Shown: positions 1 through 11,472 of the stretch, piece after piece
How the letters are laid out: each line of letters begins with the position of its first letter
How positions within the stretch are numbered: position 1 is the stretch's first letter
NCBI GenBank assembly: GCA_949752735.1
Contig: OX457039.1
Coordinates: 49,477,255-49,541,254 of the forward strand
Direction: 5' to 3'
Length of the DNA stretch: 64,000 bases
Source of the DNA: Lumbricus terrestris
Taxonomy: Eukaryota; Annelida; Clitellata; Crassiclitellata; Lumbricidae
Translations under genes and position numbers: made by a program
Notes under the pieces: generated by a model
Databases searched by the model: none
Told to the model about the DNA's origin: nothing
What the model saw: only the letters and a program-made list of their open reading frames with translations

Positions 1-20
1 AAATTTCTGCGGGCGCCCAT

Positions 21-28
21 GGCTGCTG

Positions 29-107
<79 letters not shown>

Positions 108-154
108 CATCATTGCTACTACTATTATAACAGCAACAACAACTACAACCATTG

Positions 155-215
<61 letters not shown>

Positions 216-261
216 TACTACAACTACAACTACAACTACTACTACTACTACGACTACTACG

Positions 262-317
<56 letters not shown>

Positions 318-455
318 GACTACTACTACTACTACTACTAACACCAATTACTACTTCTACTACTACTACTACGACTACTACTACTACTACTACTACGACT
401 ACTACTACTACTACTACTACTAACACCAATTACTACTTCTACTACTACTACTACG

Positions 456-511
<56 letters not shown>

Positions 512-516
512 TACTA
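21..516. repeat. (CTA/ACT)n trinucleotide microsatellite
   Basis: About 500 bases of nearly pure ACT/CTA triplets, interrupted by ACG, ACC and CAA variants. A non-triplet block beginning AACACCAATTACTACTTC occurs twice (about 340 and 422), so the array has also grown by segmental duplication. Two frames are open throughout and would encode poly-Thr and poly-Leu/Tyr. This is a property of the repeat, not evidence of a gene. Confidence 0.95.
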
Positions 517-665
517 TCTTACTGTAGTCTAATTGCTTGCATGTATTGTTTTTCTATTACAGTCCCGCATAATATGCGTGAGTGATGTGTCGAATGGCAA
601 CAGATCCATCAGATATCTGTCATTTTAACGTCGTCTGCTCCGCTGTCTTTTGCCGCCGAGATGCT

Positions 666-745
666 CTTGCTGCTGCTGCTGGTGGTGTGGTGGTAGTGGT
701 AGTGGTGGTAGTGGTAGTGGTGGTAGTGGTGGTGGTGGTGTTGCA
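666..745. repeat. (GCT)n/(GGT)n triplet repeat
   Basis: GCTGCTGCT followed by GGT/AGT triplets. The G-rich strand could form structure. It lies about 600 bases upstream of the first coding exon of the TARP gene, in possible promoter or 5' UTR sequence. Confidence 0.9.
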
Positions 746-952
746 TGTGGATGCGTCGTCGTCGTAGCAGCCGGACTCTGCTGCGTCCTATATAACGCCA
801 GTCACGTTCAATGGCCGACCGAGCGTCGTCGCTGCTCGACCGATTCTCCGAGCCAGGGTCGAACGGAGGAACTCGGCGCCGGAATTATAAGTCGACAGTA
901 TGTACGCAAATTATTATGAACTGATTGAATTGGCAACTGAGGAAGTCAGGGT

Positions 953-1248
953 CTGAGTAAGTCATTGACTGAGCAAGTCGTCGAATGAGCAAGTCAAGGT
1001 CTGAGTAAGTCATTGACTGAGCATTGAGCAAGTCGTCGAATGAGTAAGTCAAGGTCTGAGTAAGTCATTGACTGAGCAAGTCATTGAATGAGCAAGTTAA
1101 GAACATAGCAAGCCATTTACTGAGCAAGTTTTCGAATGAGCAAGTCATTTACTGAGCAATTTATAAACTTAGCAAGTCATAGACTAAGCAGGTCATCGAC
1201 TGAGCAAAGTCTTGGACTGAGCAAGTAAATGACTCAGCAAATTAGTGA
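953..1248. repeat. 16-bp minisatellite, about 18 units
   Basis: Degenerate tandem array with the unit CTGAGCAAGTCATTGA. The first units show a 48-bp higher-order pattern (one CTGAGTAAG unit, one CTGAGCAAG unit, one ATGAGCAAG unit). Units diverge towards the right. The array ends about 130 bases before the start codon of the TARP-like gene, so it sits in its 5' UTR or promoter. Confidence 0.88.
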
Positions 1249-1360
1249 GTGAATATGTCGTATTTATGCTCGTGACTCGGGCAAGTGAGGAGCCCGCCAT
1301 TAATTTACTAATCAGGACAGACAGACCGAGGAGAGATTGAATCTCGAGTTAGACTTTGAA

Positions 1361-1399
1361 ATGTCTACAGCATCTCATGACGATGGGCGGCTGTGGTGA
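1361..1399 (+). other. Short upstream ORF overlapping the TARP start codon
   Basis: The first ATG before the TARP reading frame (1361) is out of frame. It opens a 12-codon ORF ending in TGA at 1397-1399, past the in-frame ATGs at 1377 and 1383. If transcription starts upstream of 1361, ribosomes would meet this ATG first. It would be irrelevant if the transcript starts further in, or if the CTACAG at 1365-1370 is a splice acceptor. Confidence 0.45.
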
Positions 1400-1575
1400 C
1401 CGGAAGTTGCTTACCGTGATGACTAGTATCTGCGCATGCGCATCGTTTGCCTTCCTCTGCATAGCAATCGGCACCGACTACTGGCTGTACGCAACGGAGC
1501 GAATCATCGACACCAACCAGACCGTGACGCTGATGACGTCACACAACGGACTGTGGAAGAAGTGCACCGTAGATG
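1377..1575 (+). CDS. CACNG: TARP / calcium channel gamma subunit-like protein, coding exon 1
   Basis: First coding exon of a claudin-fold AMPA-receptor auxiliary / calcium channel gamma subunit. In-frame ATGs lie at 1377 and 1383; the second gives an N-terminus starting MGGCGDRK, which resembles vertebrate starts. Residues about 11-31 form transmembrane helix 1, followed by the family hallmark GTDYWLY (32-38). The first extracellular loop has an NQT glycosylation sequon (N47) and the claudin-type GLWKKC motif (58-63), whose Cys normally pairs with a later Cys (C75 in exon 2). The exon ends at GATG|GTAGGA, phase 1. The reading frame also extends upstream of the ATG but only to a TTG, so I do not use it. 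The next exon is 32.9 kb away. Confidence 0.9.
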
Positions 1576-1713
1576 GTAGGACGGTCTCTTCTCTTCTCTA
1601 ATTTTCATTCCAGTCGTCAATTTCTTTAGCGCCAATCGCAGCTTAACGAATTGACCGGTCATACTTTTCTAATTTCTCCCATGTTCCTAATTGCAGCAAT
1701 GGTGACGTAAGTC

Positions 1714-1714
1714 G

Positions 1715-1749
<35 letters not shown>

Positions 1750-1765
1750 AGATATATATAATATC
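1714..1765. repeat. (TA)n microsatellite
   Basis: About 16 TA dinucleotides followed by a broken TA tract, at the start of TARP intron 1. Confidence 0.95.
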
Positions 1766-1778
1766 GCTCATTTGCAAT

Positions 1779-2360
1779 TATTCATTCATTCATTCATTCA
1801 TTCATCATCCTCATCATCAATATCTCTAGGCACAGTGCCCGTAGGAGTCCGACGCCACTCTCTGTCTGAGTCTGTCTCGCGTCATGTTACCCAGCTTCAA
1901 CCAGTCCGGTCAGCAGGTCTGCCCCATACCATTAACATCTTGAAGCAGCTGGACCACCTTATCTGATTAAAGAGAATATGGGAGAGAGGCATGAAGGACA
2001 ACTGGGTCAATGCCCGTATGTGTCCCATGCTCTCTTCTCCGACTCTCTCCACCAGTCTGTTCTGACCGACCTGTGCATGCCTGCTCCACATCATGACACC
2101 TTGGAGCATCTGGGCCGCTATGTCACTTGTGTAGTGGTTTTTGCGGATTTCAATCGTCTGGGTCTTTTACTGCCAGTGTATCGCCACCCATCTGGCAAAC
2201 CTTCCTCCTTTTGTCCGGGCTTAGGACCGGCGCAGGGACGTTGTTGGTTCCCTGTGGCGGAGGATGGATGCAGTTTAACATCATGCCCAGGACAGCATTC
2301 ATTCATGATGAGGATTTATATGGCGCCTACTCAGAAGCGTTCTCTACCCCAGTATAGGCC
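1779..2360 (-). repeat. Interspersed repeat with (ATTC)n tail, probably LINE/SINE derived
   Basis: An ATTC/TTCA tetranucleotide run (1779-1805) leads into about 550 bases of non-intronic-looking sequence. The right part contains GGCGCCTACTCAGAAGCG (about 2321-2338), the reverse complement of the L2-like 3' tail seen at 16.2, 18.5 and 24.9 kb. I read it as a minus-oriented, truncated LINE-related or SINE-related insert; its 5' part is not recognised. Confidence 0.5.
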
Positions 2361-2536
2361 GACGGATAAAAAAAGGTGTGTGCGTGTGAAATCTTTATTG
2401 TTACAGCTTCAACAGCAAGCAATAACGGGAAGCATCCGTTACATCGGGATACGATTCTCTAGTATATTGTTACTTCATTATCAAATGAGAAAATGAAATT
2501 CACTCTGAATGGTTAAGCACTAAGTCTAACAGCAAG

Positions 2537-3475
2537 CCTCAGGGTTCTGTCCTGCATGGGCCAACTTTTATATATTATTTAAACTGCCGATCTTGGTTCT
2601 CTCCTTGCCGCATCTTCTGTTCTGAGCCAATCCTATACGCGAATGACCTGCAAGCGTATTTGCACTGTTTTGCGCTGGCAGCCATTTCTACTGTCCGAGT
2701 CATGAGCCGGGCTATGGAGGCTCTGGAGGCCTGGATGTCCTCCAATCGCCTGCCCCTCAATTGTTCTAAAACCCAAGTTATTTGGTTTGGCACACGCCAA
2801 CAGCTTGCCAAAATTGATCTGGAGGTTCTTGCCCAGGAAATTTCTCAGTTTACCTTCTCTTCCTCTGGCCGAGACCCTGGTGTCACATTGGACCAAGAAC
2901 TTACTTTTACGCGGCATATCAACCTGCTATGCCGCAGCTGCTACTACCAGTTGCGTCAGCTTAGAGTGGTGCTCCGCCCCTAACCTTCGATGCTGCTTTA
3001 ACGCTAATCCAAGCTTTTGTTGTCTCTCGTCTGGTCTACTGCAGTGCACTCTATGTGGGTCTTCCGGTGACTCGGGTTGGGTGCTTGGATCGGGTCTTGC
3101 GCTCTGCGGCGCGCCTTGTTGGTCGCATCCCGAGATTCGGCCATGTCACGGATTATATGCGGGACGTCTTGCATTGGCTCCCTCTCTCACAAAGGGTCAA
3201 TTACCGGATATCTTCCTTGGTTTGGCGCTGTCTCGTGGGTGTAGCCCCTGTCTATTTGCAGGAGCTCTGTTGCTCCATCCTAAGCGTCCATGCAGCCTCG
3301 TGGCTCTCTCCGCTCTTCTAAACAGGCTGCGCTTCTTGTCCTCCGGTCACGCACTTCTATTACGCCGCGCCATGCCTTTTCTGTCGTTGGTCCAGCAACC
3401 TGGAATGAGCTGCCTGTGGAACTACGTCTAATGCCTAGAGCTTTGAGACTACGTTCTACGATTTATTATTTGGAA
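2537..3475 (+). pseudogene. CR1/L2-like non-LTR retrotransposon, reverse transcriptase C-terminal part, decayed
   Basis: Conceptual translation in shifting frames gives RT landmarks in the right order: PQGSVLHGP (about 2537), a degraded catalytic box YANDLQAYLHC where the family has YADD (about 2633), WMSSNRLPLNCSKTQVIWFG (about 2731), then GVTLDQELTF, VVSRLVYCSALYVGLP and a C-terminal RHAFSVVGPATWNELPVELR (about 3368-3430). Several frameshifts are needed, one catalytic Asp is replaced by Asn, and the upstream endonuclease and first half of the RT are missing. It is a 5'-truncated dead copy inside TARP intron 1. The same C-terminal signature occurs in three other fragments in this window (16.2, 18.6 and 19.7 kb). 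Confidence 0.85.
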
Positions 3476-3849
3476 TATATATATACTAGGTGGTCTCACT
3501 TTTTATGCTTCATTCTGTAACACAGATCAGATTTCACTGATCTTTCTTCACTCACAATCTCAGATGCTCCAACAACATTGCACTCACAGTTTTTTTTGAA
3601 TGACAAATAACAGGTCAATAGGCCTACATAATTTATACTGTGATGCAAGACGCTCAACGTTGTGTTTTTTCACTGTGGTCCGGGATGTTAGCGAAAAATT
3701 ATGCATTTTGGTGCTTACAAGCAAAAGAAAAATATTTCAGGAAGAAATTCTAAGAAAAATGTGATATAGTGCCAGTTGAAAAATCGGAATTTTTTCCCAG
3801 TTTTTCCAGTTTTTTCCCATTGGATTTTTTCCGGGAACATTAAATCAAT

Positions 3850-4140
3850 ATGTTGAAATAGCTCATAACAAGCTGAAATTTTCAGGATAGGTGTAGGAAT
3901 ATTAGTAGAATGAGGTACGAAAAGTGCCAAACAATCCTTCAAGAGCTCTTTCCGAAATCCAAGATGGAGTACAAAATGGCCTTCATTTTACAAGGTCATT
4001 AATTATCACCTGGATAATGCTCGTAACAGGCTAAAATTTTCAGGATAGGTGAAGGAATATGAGTAGAACAACATATCAAAAGTGCCAAACAATTCATTAG
4101 AAGCTCTCTCTGAAAACCAAGATGGCGTCCAAATGACCGC
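3850..4140. repeat. Dimeric ~158-bp tandem repeat
   Basis: Two diverged units: AATTTTCAGGATAGGTG occurs at about 3877 and again about 158 bases later, and CCAAGATGG with AAAATGGCC/AAATGACCGCCA follows in both. It is an interspersed or satellite-type repeat of unknown class. Confidence 0.65.
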
Positions 4141-4948
4141 CATTTTTCTTTATTGCTATAGTTTTGCAACCTGAGAAGCTAGAATCACAATGGAAGTGAC
4201 ACGTACCCAGGCTCGGTGGACGAACATTAATCCCCTGGACATTATCCATCCTCCCATTTTGCGTTAAAAAATTCAGGTGGACATAACCTGGGTGAACCCC
4301 CTCTGTGCAATTAGCTTATTTCTGCATTCGATAAAGCTTTATTAATTGTCCTGCTTTGTTCACTGTGTCATTCCTTGTACGTTGTAAGACCATGATGGTA
4401 AAAAACTGATACTGCTGATCAGATGTAAAGTCAAGACTTGTTAGTTCCATTTTGCTATTCGTGGCTAACAAAAAGATTATAGTTAGTCATTTAGGTTTAG
4501 CCTACATTTAAGACCCGTCAATGTTGTGCTCGTCTTACCTCAGCGACTTTTTAATGCCGTTCGCATCTACTGTAAACAACAGCTGTGACGAACTTTGAAC
4601 GATTATTAACAAACAAGCAGCAGTCTAACATACTCATATTCTAGAGGCATATAAAATTCTTATAAATGAATCAGAAAAGAATGTTTGATACAGTTCATAG
4701 ATAATCTTTTCAACAATTACATGGCTTTCACATGCACAGCGCCCCTTCCTTCAGCGTCGGCTCATGAGTCCGGCACTCCGCACATCATTTTACAATTATT
4801 TTTATCGTTTTGTTGTTGTTTTTATTATTTTTTTTATTATAGGCTTACGACCATTTACGATGCGCCAGAGGCCCTCCTGCTCTACTAAAGGCTTACGGGG
4901 TTTTAACCCACGCCATTGGCCCAGCAGGGAAGCATTTAATTATTATTT

Positions 4949-4982
4949 CACTTTGATCTTAGCCAAAAGGCCGAGAAGCGGT
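4949..4982 (-). pseudogene. U2 snRNA 5'-end fragment
   Basis: On the minus strand the sequence CTTCTCGGCCTTTTGGCTAA followed by GATCAAAGTG is the almost invariant 5' end of U2 spliceosomal RNA. After AAGTG the match stops: the branch-point-recognising GUAGUA segment is replaced by AT-rich sequence. It is therefore a truncated copy (a retropseudogene or a piece of a gene), not a working U2 gene. No U2 promoter elements were recognised next to it. Confidence 0.8.
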
Positions 4983-6026
4983 ACTCGCTCATACGCTGCT
5001 GGAGTTTATATAGGGTCGGTCGAAGCGTTAAAAAAGTATCTAACGAGATTCAAATTTTCCCATTGCTCAGTTAAACTTGACGTCTGCCAGAAACTAACAT
5101 TTAACGTACAGGTTCATTGCAATTTTACCTAAATTATGCGGCATATTCAAACAGCTTATGACGAACATACGCTAAGCCGAATCTTCCCTATCTAAACCGT
5201 GTTAAAATTACGCTCGTGTGGCGCCATTACTCCTCTGGCGGTAACCGTTGTAAGCCTAGGCCTACTTCGTGCTTAGGCCTAGTTACCAAAATTTGGTATC
5301 CAAGCGTGACGTCGTACCATTATTGTTCGTCGGTTTTGCAGCGCGAAACGATGCATAGGCCTAATTATATGCATTAGCACTGAACGCAAAATAATAATAA
5401 TTTTTTGTGTGTGTTTGTATTGTAATGTATTTGATCATTTGTTAAGCGTCTAAAGCTTAGGGTGAACTGTTCAGAAGCGCTCCCACTGTGCAGAACCTCT
5501 TGAGCGCAAGTAGGTTTCGAGCAGAACGAAGGAAGAAGAGAGACCGCCAAAAGAATGGCATAGGGCGAACGGAAGGAGATAGAGGCCTATTAGAGTACAA
5601 GTAATTTACCGTTTGTGACTGAACCGAAAAGAATGTTTGATACGATCTATTAACGTTCAAATAAAATAATTTGCAATAGAAAAGAATTATATATTCTGTC
5701 ATGTCCAAATTGTCAATTTTTACATATATTTTTCTTAATTCATTGAGATGCTGCATTGCTGCGGGCCATTTTTGTAGACCAGGCGGGCCACATTTGGCCC
5801 GCGGGTCACGGGTTGGAAACCGCTGCTTTAGAGCATAGAAATGTCAACATTTGGAGATTAAACGATTACGTGGTTAATTATATACCACATAGGCTATGGG
5901 GAGAGCTGCATGATGGTAGCGCCACTCGCTTCAAATGCAGCACCGCAGCTTTACATATTATTGTCATCTTGTGATTGAGGTGCCTGGATCTTACGCTCGC
6001 AACAATGCAGTCCTGCTATTTCGTAA

Positions 6027-6029
<3 letters not shown>

Positions 6030-6073
<44 letters not shown>
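6030..6073. repeat. (TA)n microsatellite
   Basis: About 21 perfect TA dinucleotides. Confidence 0.95.
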
Positions 6074-6075
<2 letters not shown>

Positions 6076-7274
6076 CGTATTTTGAAGAAAGTCATTCTGC
6101 TGCATGCTAAATTACTACATAATCTTGTATCTGCGAGCAGCCGAGCGATTTTTGCCAATATCAATATTCCAATATATTATATAGATCTATAGGGCCTATA
6201 CTCCCGGCTTCTGTATAAGCGTGCAAACAAGTCAATCAATCTCGCCATATTCTGGCACCCCTTAAAACGAGGCTGTGCTGTGTGTATATCGGTTGTTCTT
6301 CATAATGTGAAAATGAACTTTAACTCATTTGCCCGATGGTGTCATCACATAATTCGTGTTGTAATGCGATATACTATATGCCATCCTTACATACTGCCAC
6401 TCAATCAAAGTGGCCTGCGTGCCTGGATGATTGCACCTTTGACTTACAACTTGATTTTGGTGCACCATTTCTCAATGCTTCGTGCTTAGTAGAAATAAAA
6501 TCATGTATATAAATATATTTAATCTCGTAATTTGTATATAGAGCGCTTAATAAAGTAAAAGAAAGACTCGACGTTAATTGGATCAACATCTTTTATGACG
6601 ATATTGTTCTTTGAATAAAGTCATTGTATAGCGAGAGAGAGACGAAGAGGTTCAACGACGCATATTAAGTATCTTTTTGGCCGGAAGTTCCTTAGCGCCA
6701 CCAAGCGATCTTTGATGTCGTCTTGCTTCGTATCAACCGACGACTGTTTAGGCGGATTGATTCCGCGTCGTTGCATGCATACCAATTGTAATGGAAGGAC
6801 TGAACCACGCGTTTTTTCTTCTACCTCTGCAGCTGCAGTGCAGGGCCGGCCGAATAAATCCCAGGACATTGCTACAAATGTGTCTTCGGCTGTCTTCTCC
6901 ATGTATACTGCGGTGGTCCCACCCCGTCTCAGTTATACGACCTGTACCGGGATCGGGGAATGTTTGTGCCGCCTCCGTCTTCGCTGGCGAGTCTGCTGCT
7001 GGTGGTGCTGCGGCGACTTGCCGGTGCCGCCTGAGTTGCGTACCAGCGTTGCAGTACATACAAGATGATTGTTTCGTGCTTAGTATGTATGTGTCCCCTT
7101 TCTATCGATCGCTGCGCGTGCCGCCATTTTTGCGGTGCTCTGACGCTTTTGAACACGCATAATGACCACACTTCTTTATTCTCGTATACATATATACACA
7201 CACATATTATAACTGATCTTGTGAATCATATACGGACGTTATTGCTGCGCTTCAATGTCTCAAAATTTTGGCAA

Positions 7275-7372
7275 ACGCACACACATACGCACAAACACAC
7301 ACAAGCACACACACACAAACACACACGCACACACACCCTCACGCACACATACACACACATATATATTCATAG
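7275..7372. repeat. (CA)n-rich microsatellite
   Basis: CA dinucleotides interrupted by CG, TA and AA (ACACACGCACACACAC type) on the + strand. Confidence 0.9.
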
Positions 7373-7439
7373 GTTATATACATGCATGTCCGATTTAGGT
7401 AGGCCTATACAAGATTAACAGTTATACTTTACGAACTTT

Positions 7440-7492
<53 letters not shown>

Positions 7493-7512
7493 GTAATAAT
7501 AATAATAATATT
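7440..7512. repeat. (AAT)n microsatellite
   Basis: About 23 AAT/ATA triplets with single interruptions. Confidence 0.92.
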
Positions 7513-7752
7513 GCATTTCGTGTCACTTTCACTACTGTTGCGGAGGACGAGGCCTGATTTTCTGAACACTCACAAACAGCTCCAAGCATAATTTTTTTAA
7601 ATCCCGAGGGATCCTAGGTACCTCGGGTAAAAAAATAAATAAAAAATAATAATAATAACAAGAACAAAAAAAAAATAATTTCGTGAATAGGAATAATAAT
7701 AATAGTAATAGGGTCCATTCCAGACAAATCTGCTTTTATCGAATCTAAAAAA

Positions 7753-7761
7753 ATAGTAATA

Positions 7762-7805
<44 letters not shown>

Positions 7806-7840
7806 TATAATAATAACGTTAATAATATTAATAATAACAA
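7753..7840. repeat. (AAT)n microsatellite
   Basis: A second AAT triplet tract 240 bases from the first, with imperfect flanks. Shorter AAT runs fill part of the spacer. Confidence 0.9.
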
Positions 7841-7987
7841 TGACGATTCTATGGCGCAGTGACACAGCCTCGCCGTTACAAGGGCCGCAGGGCGCCTCAC
7901 ATACTATAGCATCAGGATAGATAGACCTTGCAAAATAAGTAACCTTAAGTGCAATGACGACCGAAGAACTTAACTGAGCTCCGATGA

Positions 7988-9137
7988 GTTGCAGAATTCA
8001 AATGAATTCTATTCAGCTACAGAATTCAAAGGAATTCTACTCAGTTACAGAATTCAAAAGAATTCTACTCAGCTACAGAATTCAAAACACTTCTATACTC
8101 AGCTACCGAATTCAAAAGAATTCTACTCAGCTACAGAATTCAAAACACTTCTATACTCAGCTACCGAATTCAAAAGAATTCTACTCAGCTACAGAATTCA
8201 AAACACTTCTATACTCAGCTACCGAATTCAAAAGAATTTTACTCAGTTACAGAATTCAAAAGAATTCTACTCAGCTACAGAATTCAAAAGGCTTCTACTC
8301 AGCTACAGAAATCAAAAGAATTCTACTCAGCTACAGAATTCAAAAGACTTCTACTCAGCTACAGAATTCAAATGAATTCTATTCAGTTACAGAATCCAAA
8401 AGAATTCTATACTCAGCTACAGAATTCAAAGGAATTCTACTCAGTTACAGAATTCAAAAGAATTCTACTCAGCTACCGAATTCAAAACACTTCTATACTC
8501 AGCTACAGAATTCAAAAGAATTCTATACTCAGCTACAGAATTCAAAAGAATTCTACTCAGCTACAGAATTCAAAAGACTTCTACTCAGCTACAGAATTCA
8601 AAAGAATTCTACTCAGCTACAGAATTCAAAAGAATTCTATACTCAGCTACAGAATTCAAAAGAATTCTACTCAACTACAGATTTCAAAAGAATTTTACTC
8701 AGCTACAGAATTCAAACGAATTTTATACTCAGTTACAGAATTCAAAAGAATTCTACTCAGCTACAGAATTCAAAAGACTTCTACTCAGCTACAGAATTCA
8801 AATGAATTCTATTCAGCTACAGAATCCAAAAGAATTCTATACTCAGCTACAGAATTCAAAAGAATTCTATACTCAGCTACAGAATTCAAAAGAATTCTAC
8901 TCAACTACAGATTTCAAAAGAATTTTACTCAGCTACAGAATTCAAACGAATTTTATACTCAGCTACCGAATTCAAATGAATTCTACTCAGCTACAAAATT
9001 CAAATTAATTCTACTCAGCTACAGATTACAGAATTCAAAAGACTTCTATAGGCCTACTCAGCTACATAATTCAAAAGAATTTTATACTCAGCTACAGAAT
9101 TCAAAAGACTTCTACTCAGCTGCGAAACCCAATTGAA
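7988..9137. repeat. 28/30-bp EcoRI-rich minisatellite, about 40 units
   Basis: Tandem array of CTACTCAGCTACAGAATTCA followed by AAAGAATT (28 bp). A 30-bp variant carries CTATACTCAG and a class of shorter or altered units carries CAAAACACTTC or CAAAAGACTTC. Many units contain two GAATTC palindromes separated by AAAA, giving a potential hairpin. Higher-order blocks recur: the segment near 8371-8700 is repeated near 8797-8950. Long open frames exist because the unit lacks stops in some frames. Sequence drift does not preserve a peptide, so I treat it as non-coding. Confidence 0.95.
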
Positions 9138-9831
9138 TTCTTCTCGCAAACACCGGATTTTTCAATCGAGTATACTGTTCGTTCTTTGCAAATCCCTTTA
9201 ACGTTCAAATTCATCTGATCGCAATACTATGTAGATTGAAAATGGCTGAATTATAGTGCAAATGGTAACCATAAAAAGTATGTTCTTTAAATGCAGCGTT
9301 TAACAGCATCCAACCACAACTCACTGTAGCTGTCATGTTTGCATCTGGATGGATCCATATGCATGCATAGTTTAACGACAGCTTAGGACGTTATAGGACA
9401 ACAAAGACCGTTGCAGTCGACAGAAATTTGTTTGGTATATTATTGTAGCTCTGTTGGCCTAAAATGCTTGCATCTTTTCTCGACTATGTGCTTTATAGTG
9501 CTGCGTTATATAGTCTACATAACTTCCAATAGTCCAAGTGCATTTAACGTGAGATTTACGCGCTGTTTACAACCAGTGTGCCAACGACGCTTCAATTCAT
9601 AGAACCGATTGACTCACGGCTGAATGAGCCTTTAGGGATATTTCAGCGCTTTGCCGAGGTCGCAAAAATACGCTAAACAAAAATCTGTGTATATCCTACA
9701 GCTTTGCACATAATATTACAAATTTTTAGACATACTTGCATGTAAAAATACTTGCAGATATATCCAAACATGCATACATGCACCCATACATATATGCATA
9801 CATAAACACATACATGCATACATGTACATAT

Positions 9832-10078
9832 ACATAAATGCATACATACATACATACATACATACATACATACATACATACATACATACATACATACATA
9901 CATACATACATACATACATACATACATACATACATACATACATACATACATACATACATACATACATACATACATACATACATACATACATACATGCATA
10001 TATACATGCAAGCATGCAAACATTGTCATACATACACACATGCATACATGCATACATACACACATATATACATACATA
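9832..10078. repeat. (CATA)n microsatellite
   Basis: About 40 perfect tetranucleotides flanked by imperfect CATG/CATA units. The first Tc1/mariner copy is inserted at its right-hand end, at a TA. Confidence 0.96.
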
Positions 10079-11472
10079 GGGTGGGCAAAAAGAACACCCA
10101 AGGTTTTTTGTCAATATCTTGGCCAGAAGTAAGAATATCGAAATGAAATTTTATCCTCTTAAAGACAATTCACATATACACATGGTGGCATGATTTCATT
10201 AAAATGTTTCAAACAGAACAAAAGTTACACTTGTATCACTTTTAGTGAGACCAATAACCGGTTTTTCACAATTCAAAAACGTAATGCAACAAAAAGGAGC
10301 AAAAAACGATTTTATTCAGTCACATCTAAAATAACTGTTGTCAAATGAACTTGATAGTGCTTCACAACTTGTGTTCAATGTGCCCACCACCAGTGCCAAA
10401 ACTTCTTTTGAGTCTCTTTGCAAAGTTCTTGATGATCCTGTTGATGCGTTCCAAAGGCAAATCTTCCCATATCAACTCCAATGCGCTCATCAATTCTCTT
10501 ACCGCTCCTGGTTTTGGTTGCAGATTGTGATATTTCTCCAGCATAGCTCTCCACAATTGATTATCAATCTGTTCAAATCCGGAGATTTGGGGCCATTGGT
10601 TTTCTCAATGAAACCAGAGCAATCGACATTGAGCCAATTTCCTTTCATTACGACCAATCTCTTAACTCTCAGTTTAACTCTTAATTTTTTGCGCTCTCAC
10701 TGTTTAGAGTAAGCGTTGCTAATAACCTTATATCTCCAGGATCTTGCTCAAGAGGTGTCTGAATACACATTTTGTCTGTCATTGACACCCTGACCATTTT
10801 CATTTTTTCCAGAAATTTGAATTTCATTTTTTAATAGCAAAATTATGAATCTGACAGATTCATAATTTGCCAACTTGATTGTCATCCTGCTAAGTGACTT
10901 CACAGTAACGTGCAGCTACGCTGGTGCCCAGTTTCTTTTTAAAATAGTAATAATAATGATCATCTGGCAATATCAAGGCTTTTTTTCTTTCTTTTTTTCT
11001 CAACCAAAACAACACACCAACATGATACAATTATGGCAGTGAATAATACATTAACATGAATTTGGTGAAGAGGGGGAGACCCAGTTGGGATGTAAAATCC
11101 CGCTAATAGGGCCACCCATAATTCATGTAAAATATAAAAGAAAAAAACATGACAGAACATTCAATTGCAGGAATAAAAAAAATGATGAGGAAGAGAGAAA
11201 AACAAATTAAGCAATCGACAACAATTATTTGAGATGAGACTTTTAAAATGGGGTTTTTGATACTTTATGCTGCATTACGTTTTTGAATCGTCAAAAAACG
11301 CTGGGTGGTCTCACTAAGAGTGATAAAAAAATTTCTGTTTGAAATATTTTGATGAAATCTGGTCATCATATGTAAATATGAATTGTCTTTAAGACTGTAA
11401 AATTTCATTTCGATATTCTCATTTCTGGCCAAGGTATTGGCAAAAAACCCAAGTATTTTTTGGCGCGCCCTG
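10079..11472 (-). mobile_element. Tc1/mariner-type DNA transposon, copy A (non-autonomous)
   Basis: The ends (about 240 bases each) are inverted repeats of each other: GTGGGCAAAAAG, CAATATCTTGGCCAGAAGT and CAAAAACGTAATGCA on the left reappear reversed on the right (11225-11470). The right end is CCCTG|TA and the left follows TA, the target preferred by this superfamily. On the minus strand (10556-10362) is a remnant of the transposase C-terminus with QPKPGAVRELM, IWEDLPLERINR and GGGHIEH. The N-terminal and catalytic core are gone, so it cannot make transposase. A sister copy in the opposite orientation lies at 52400-53557. Confidence 0.88.

Noticed and set aside
19..532. Long open frames through the CTA repeat at the left end
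   Set aside because: They arise because the triplet unit has no stop codon. Composition is pure Thr, Leu or Tyr with no other protein feature.
1356..1376. Extension of TARP exon 1 upstream to 1356
   Set aside because: That position is TTG, not ATG, and family members start near the ATG at 1377/1383.
6621..7162. Overlapping open frames of about 100-120 codons on both strands in a locally GC-richer patch
   Set aside because: All overlap each other, none has a recognisable domain or convincing splice sites, and their length fits chance in such composition.
7984..9136. Open frames of over 250 codons over the 28/30-bp minisatellite, encoding a repetitive SATEFKRILLSYRIQ-type peptide
   Set aside because: 28-bp and 30-bp units mix, so the repeated peptide changes frame along the array. 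More than one frame is open, and there are no splice or start features.
7988..9137. CRISPR-like regular repeats
   Set aside because: The repeats are directly adjacent without unique spacers, and the surrounding genome is animal.
9673..10146. Several open frames with repeated MYVC or YIHT peptides
   Set aside because: These are translations of the CATA microsatellite. The same occurs at 58064-58559.
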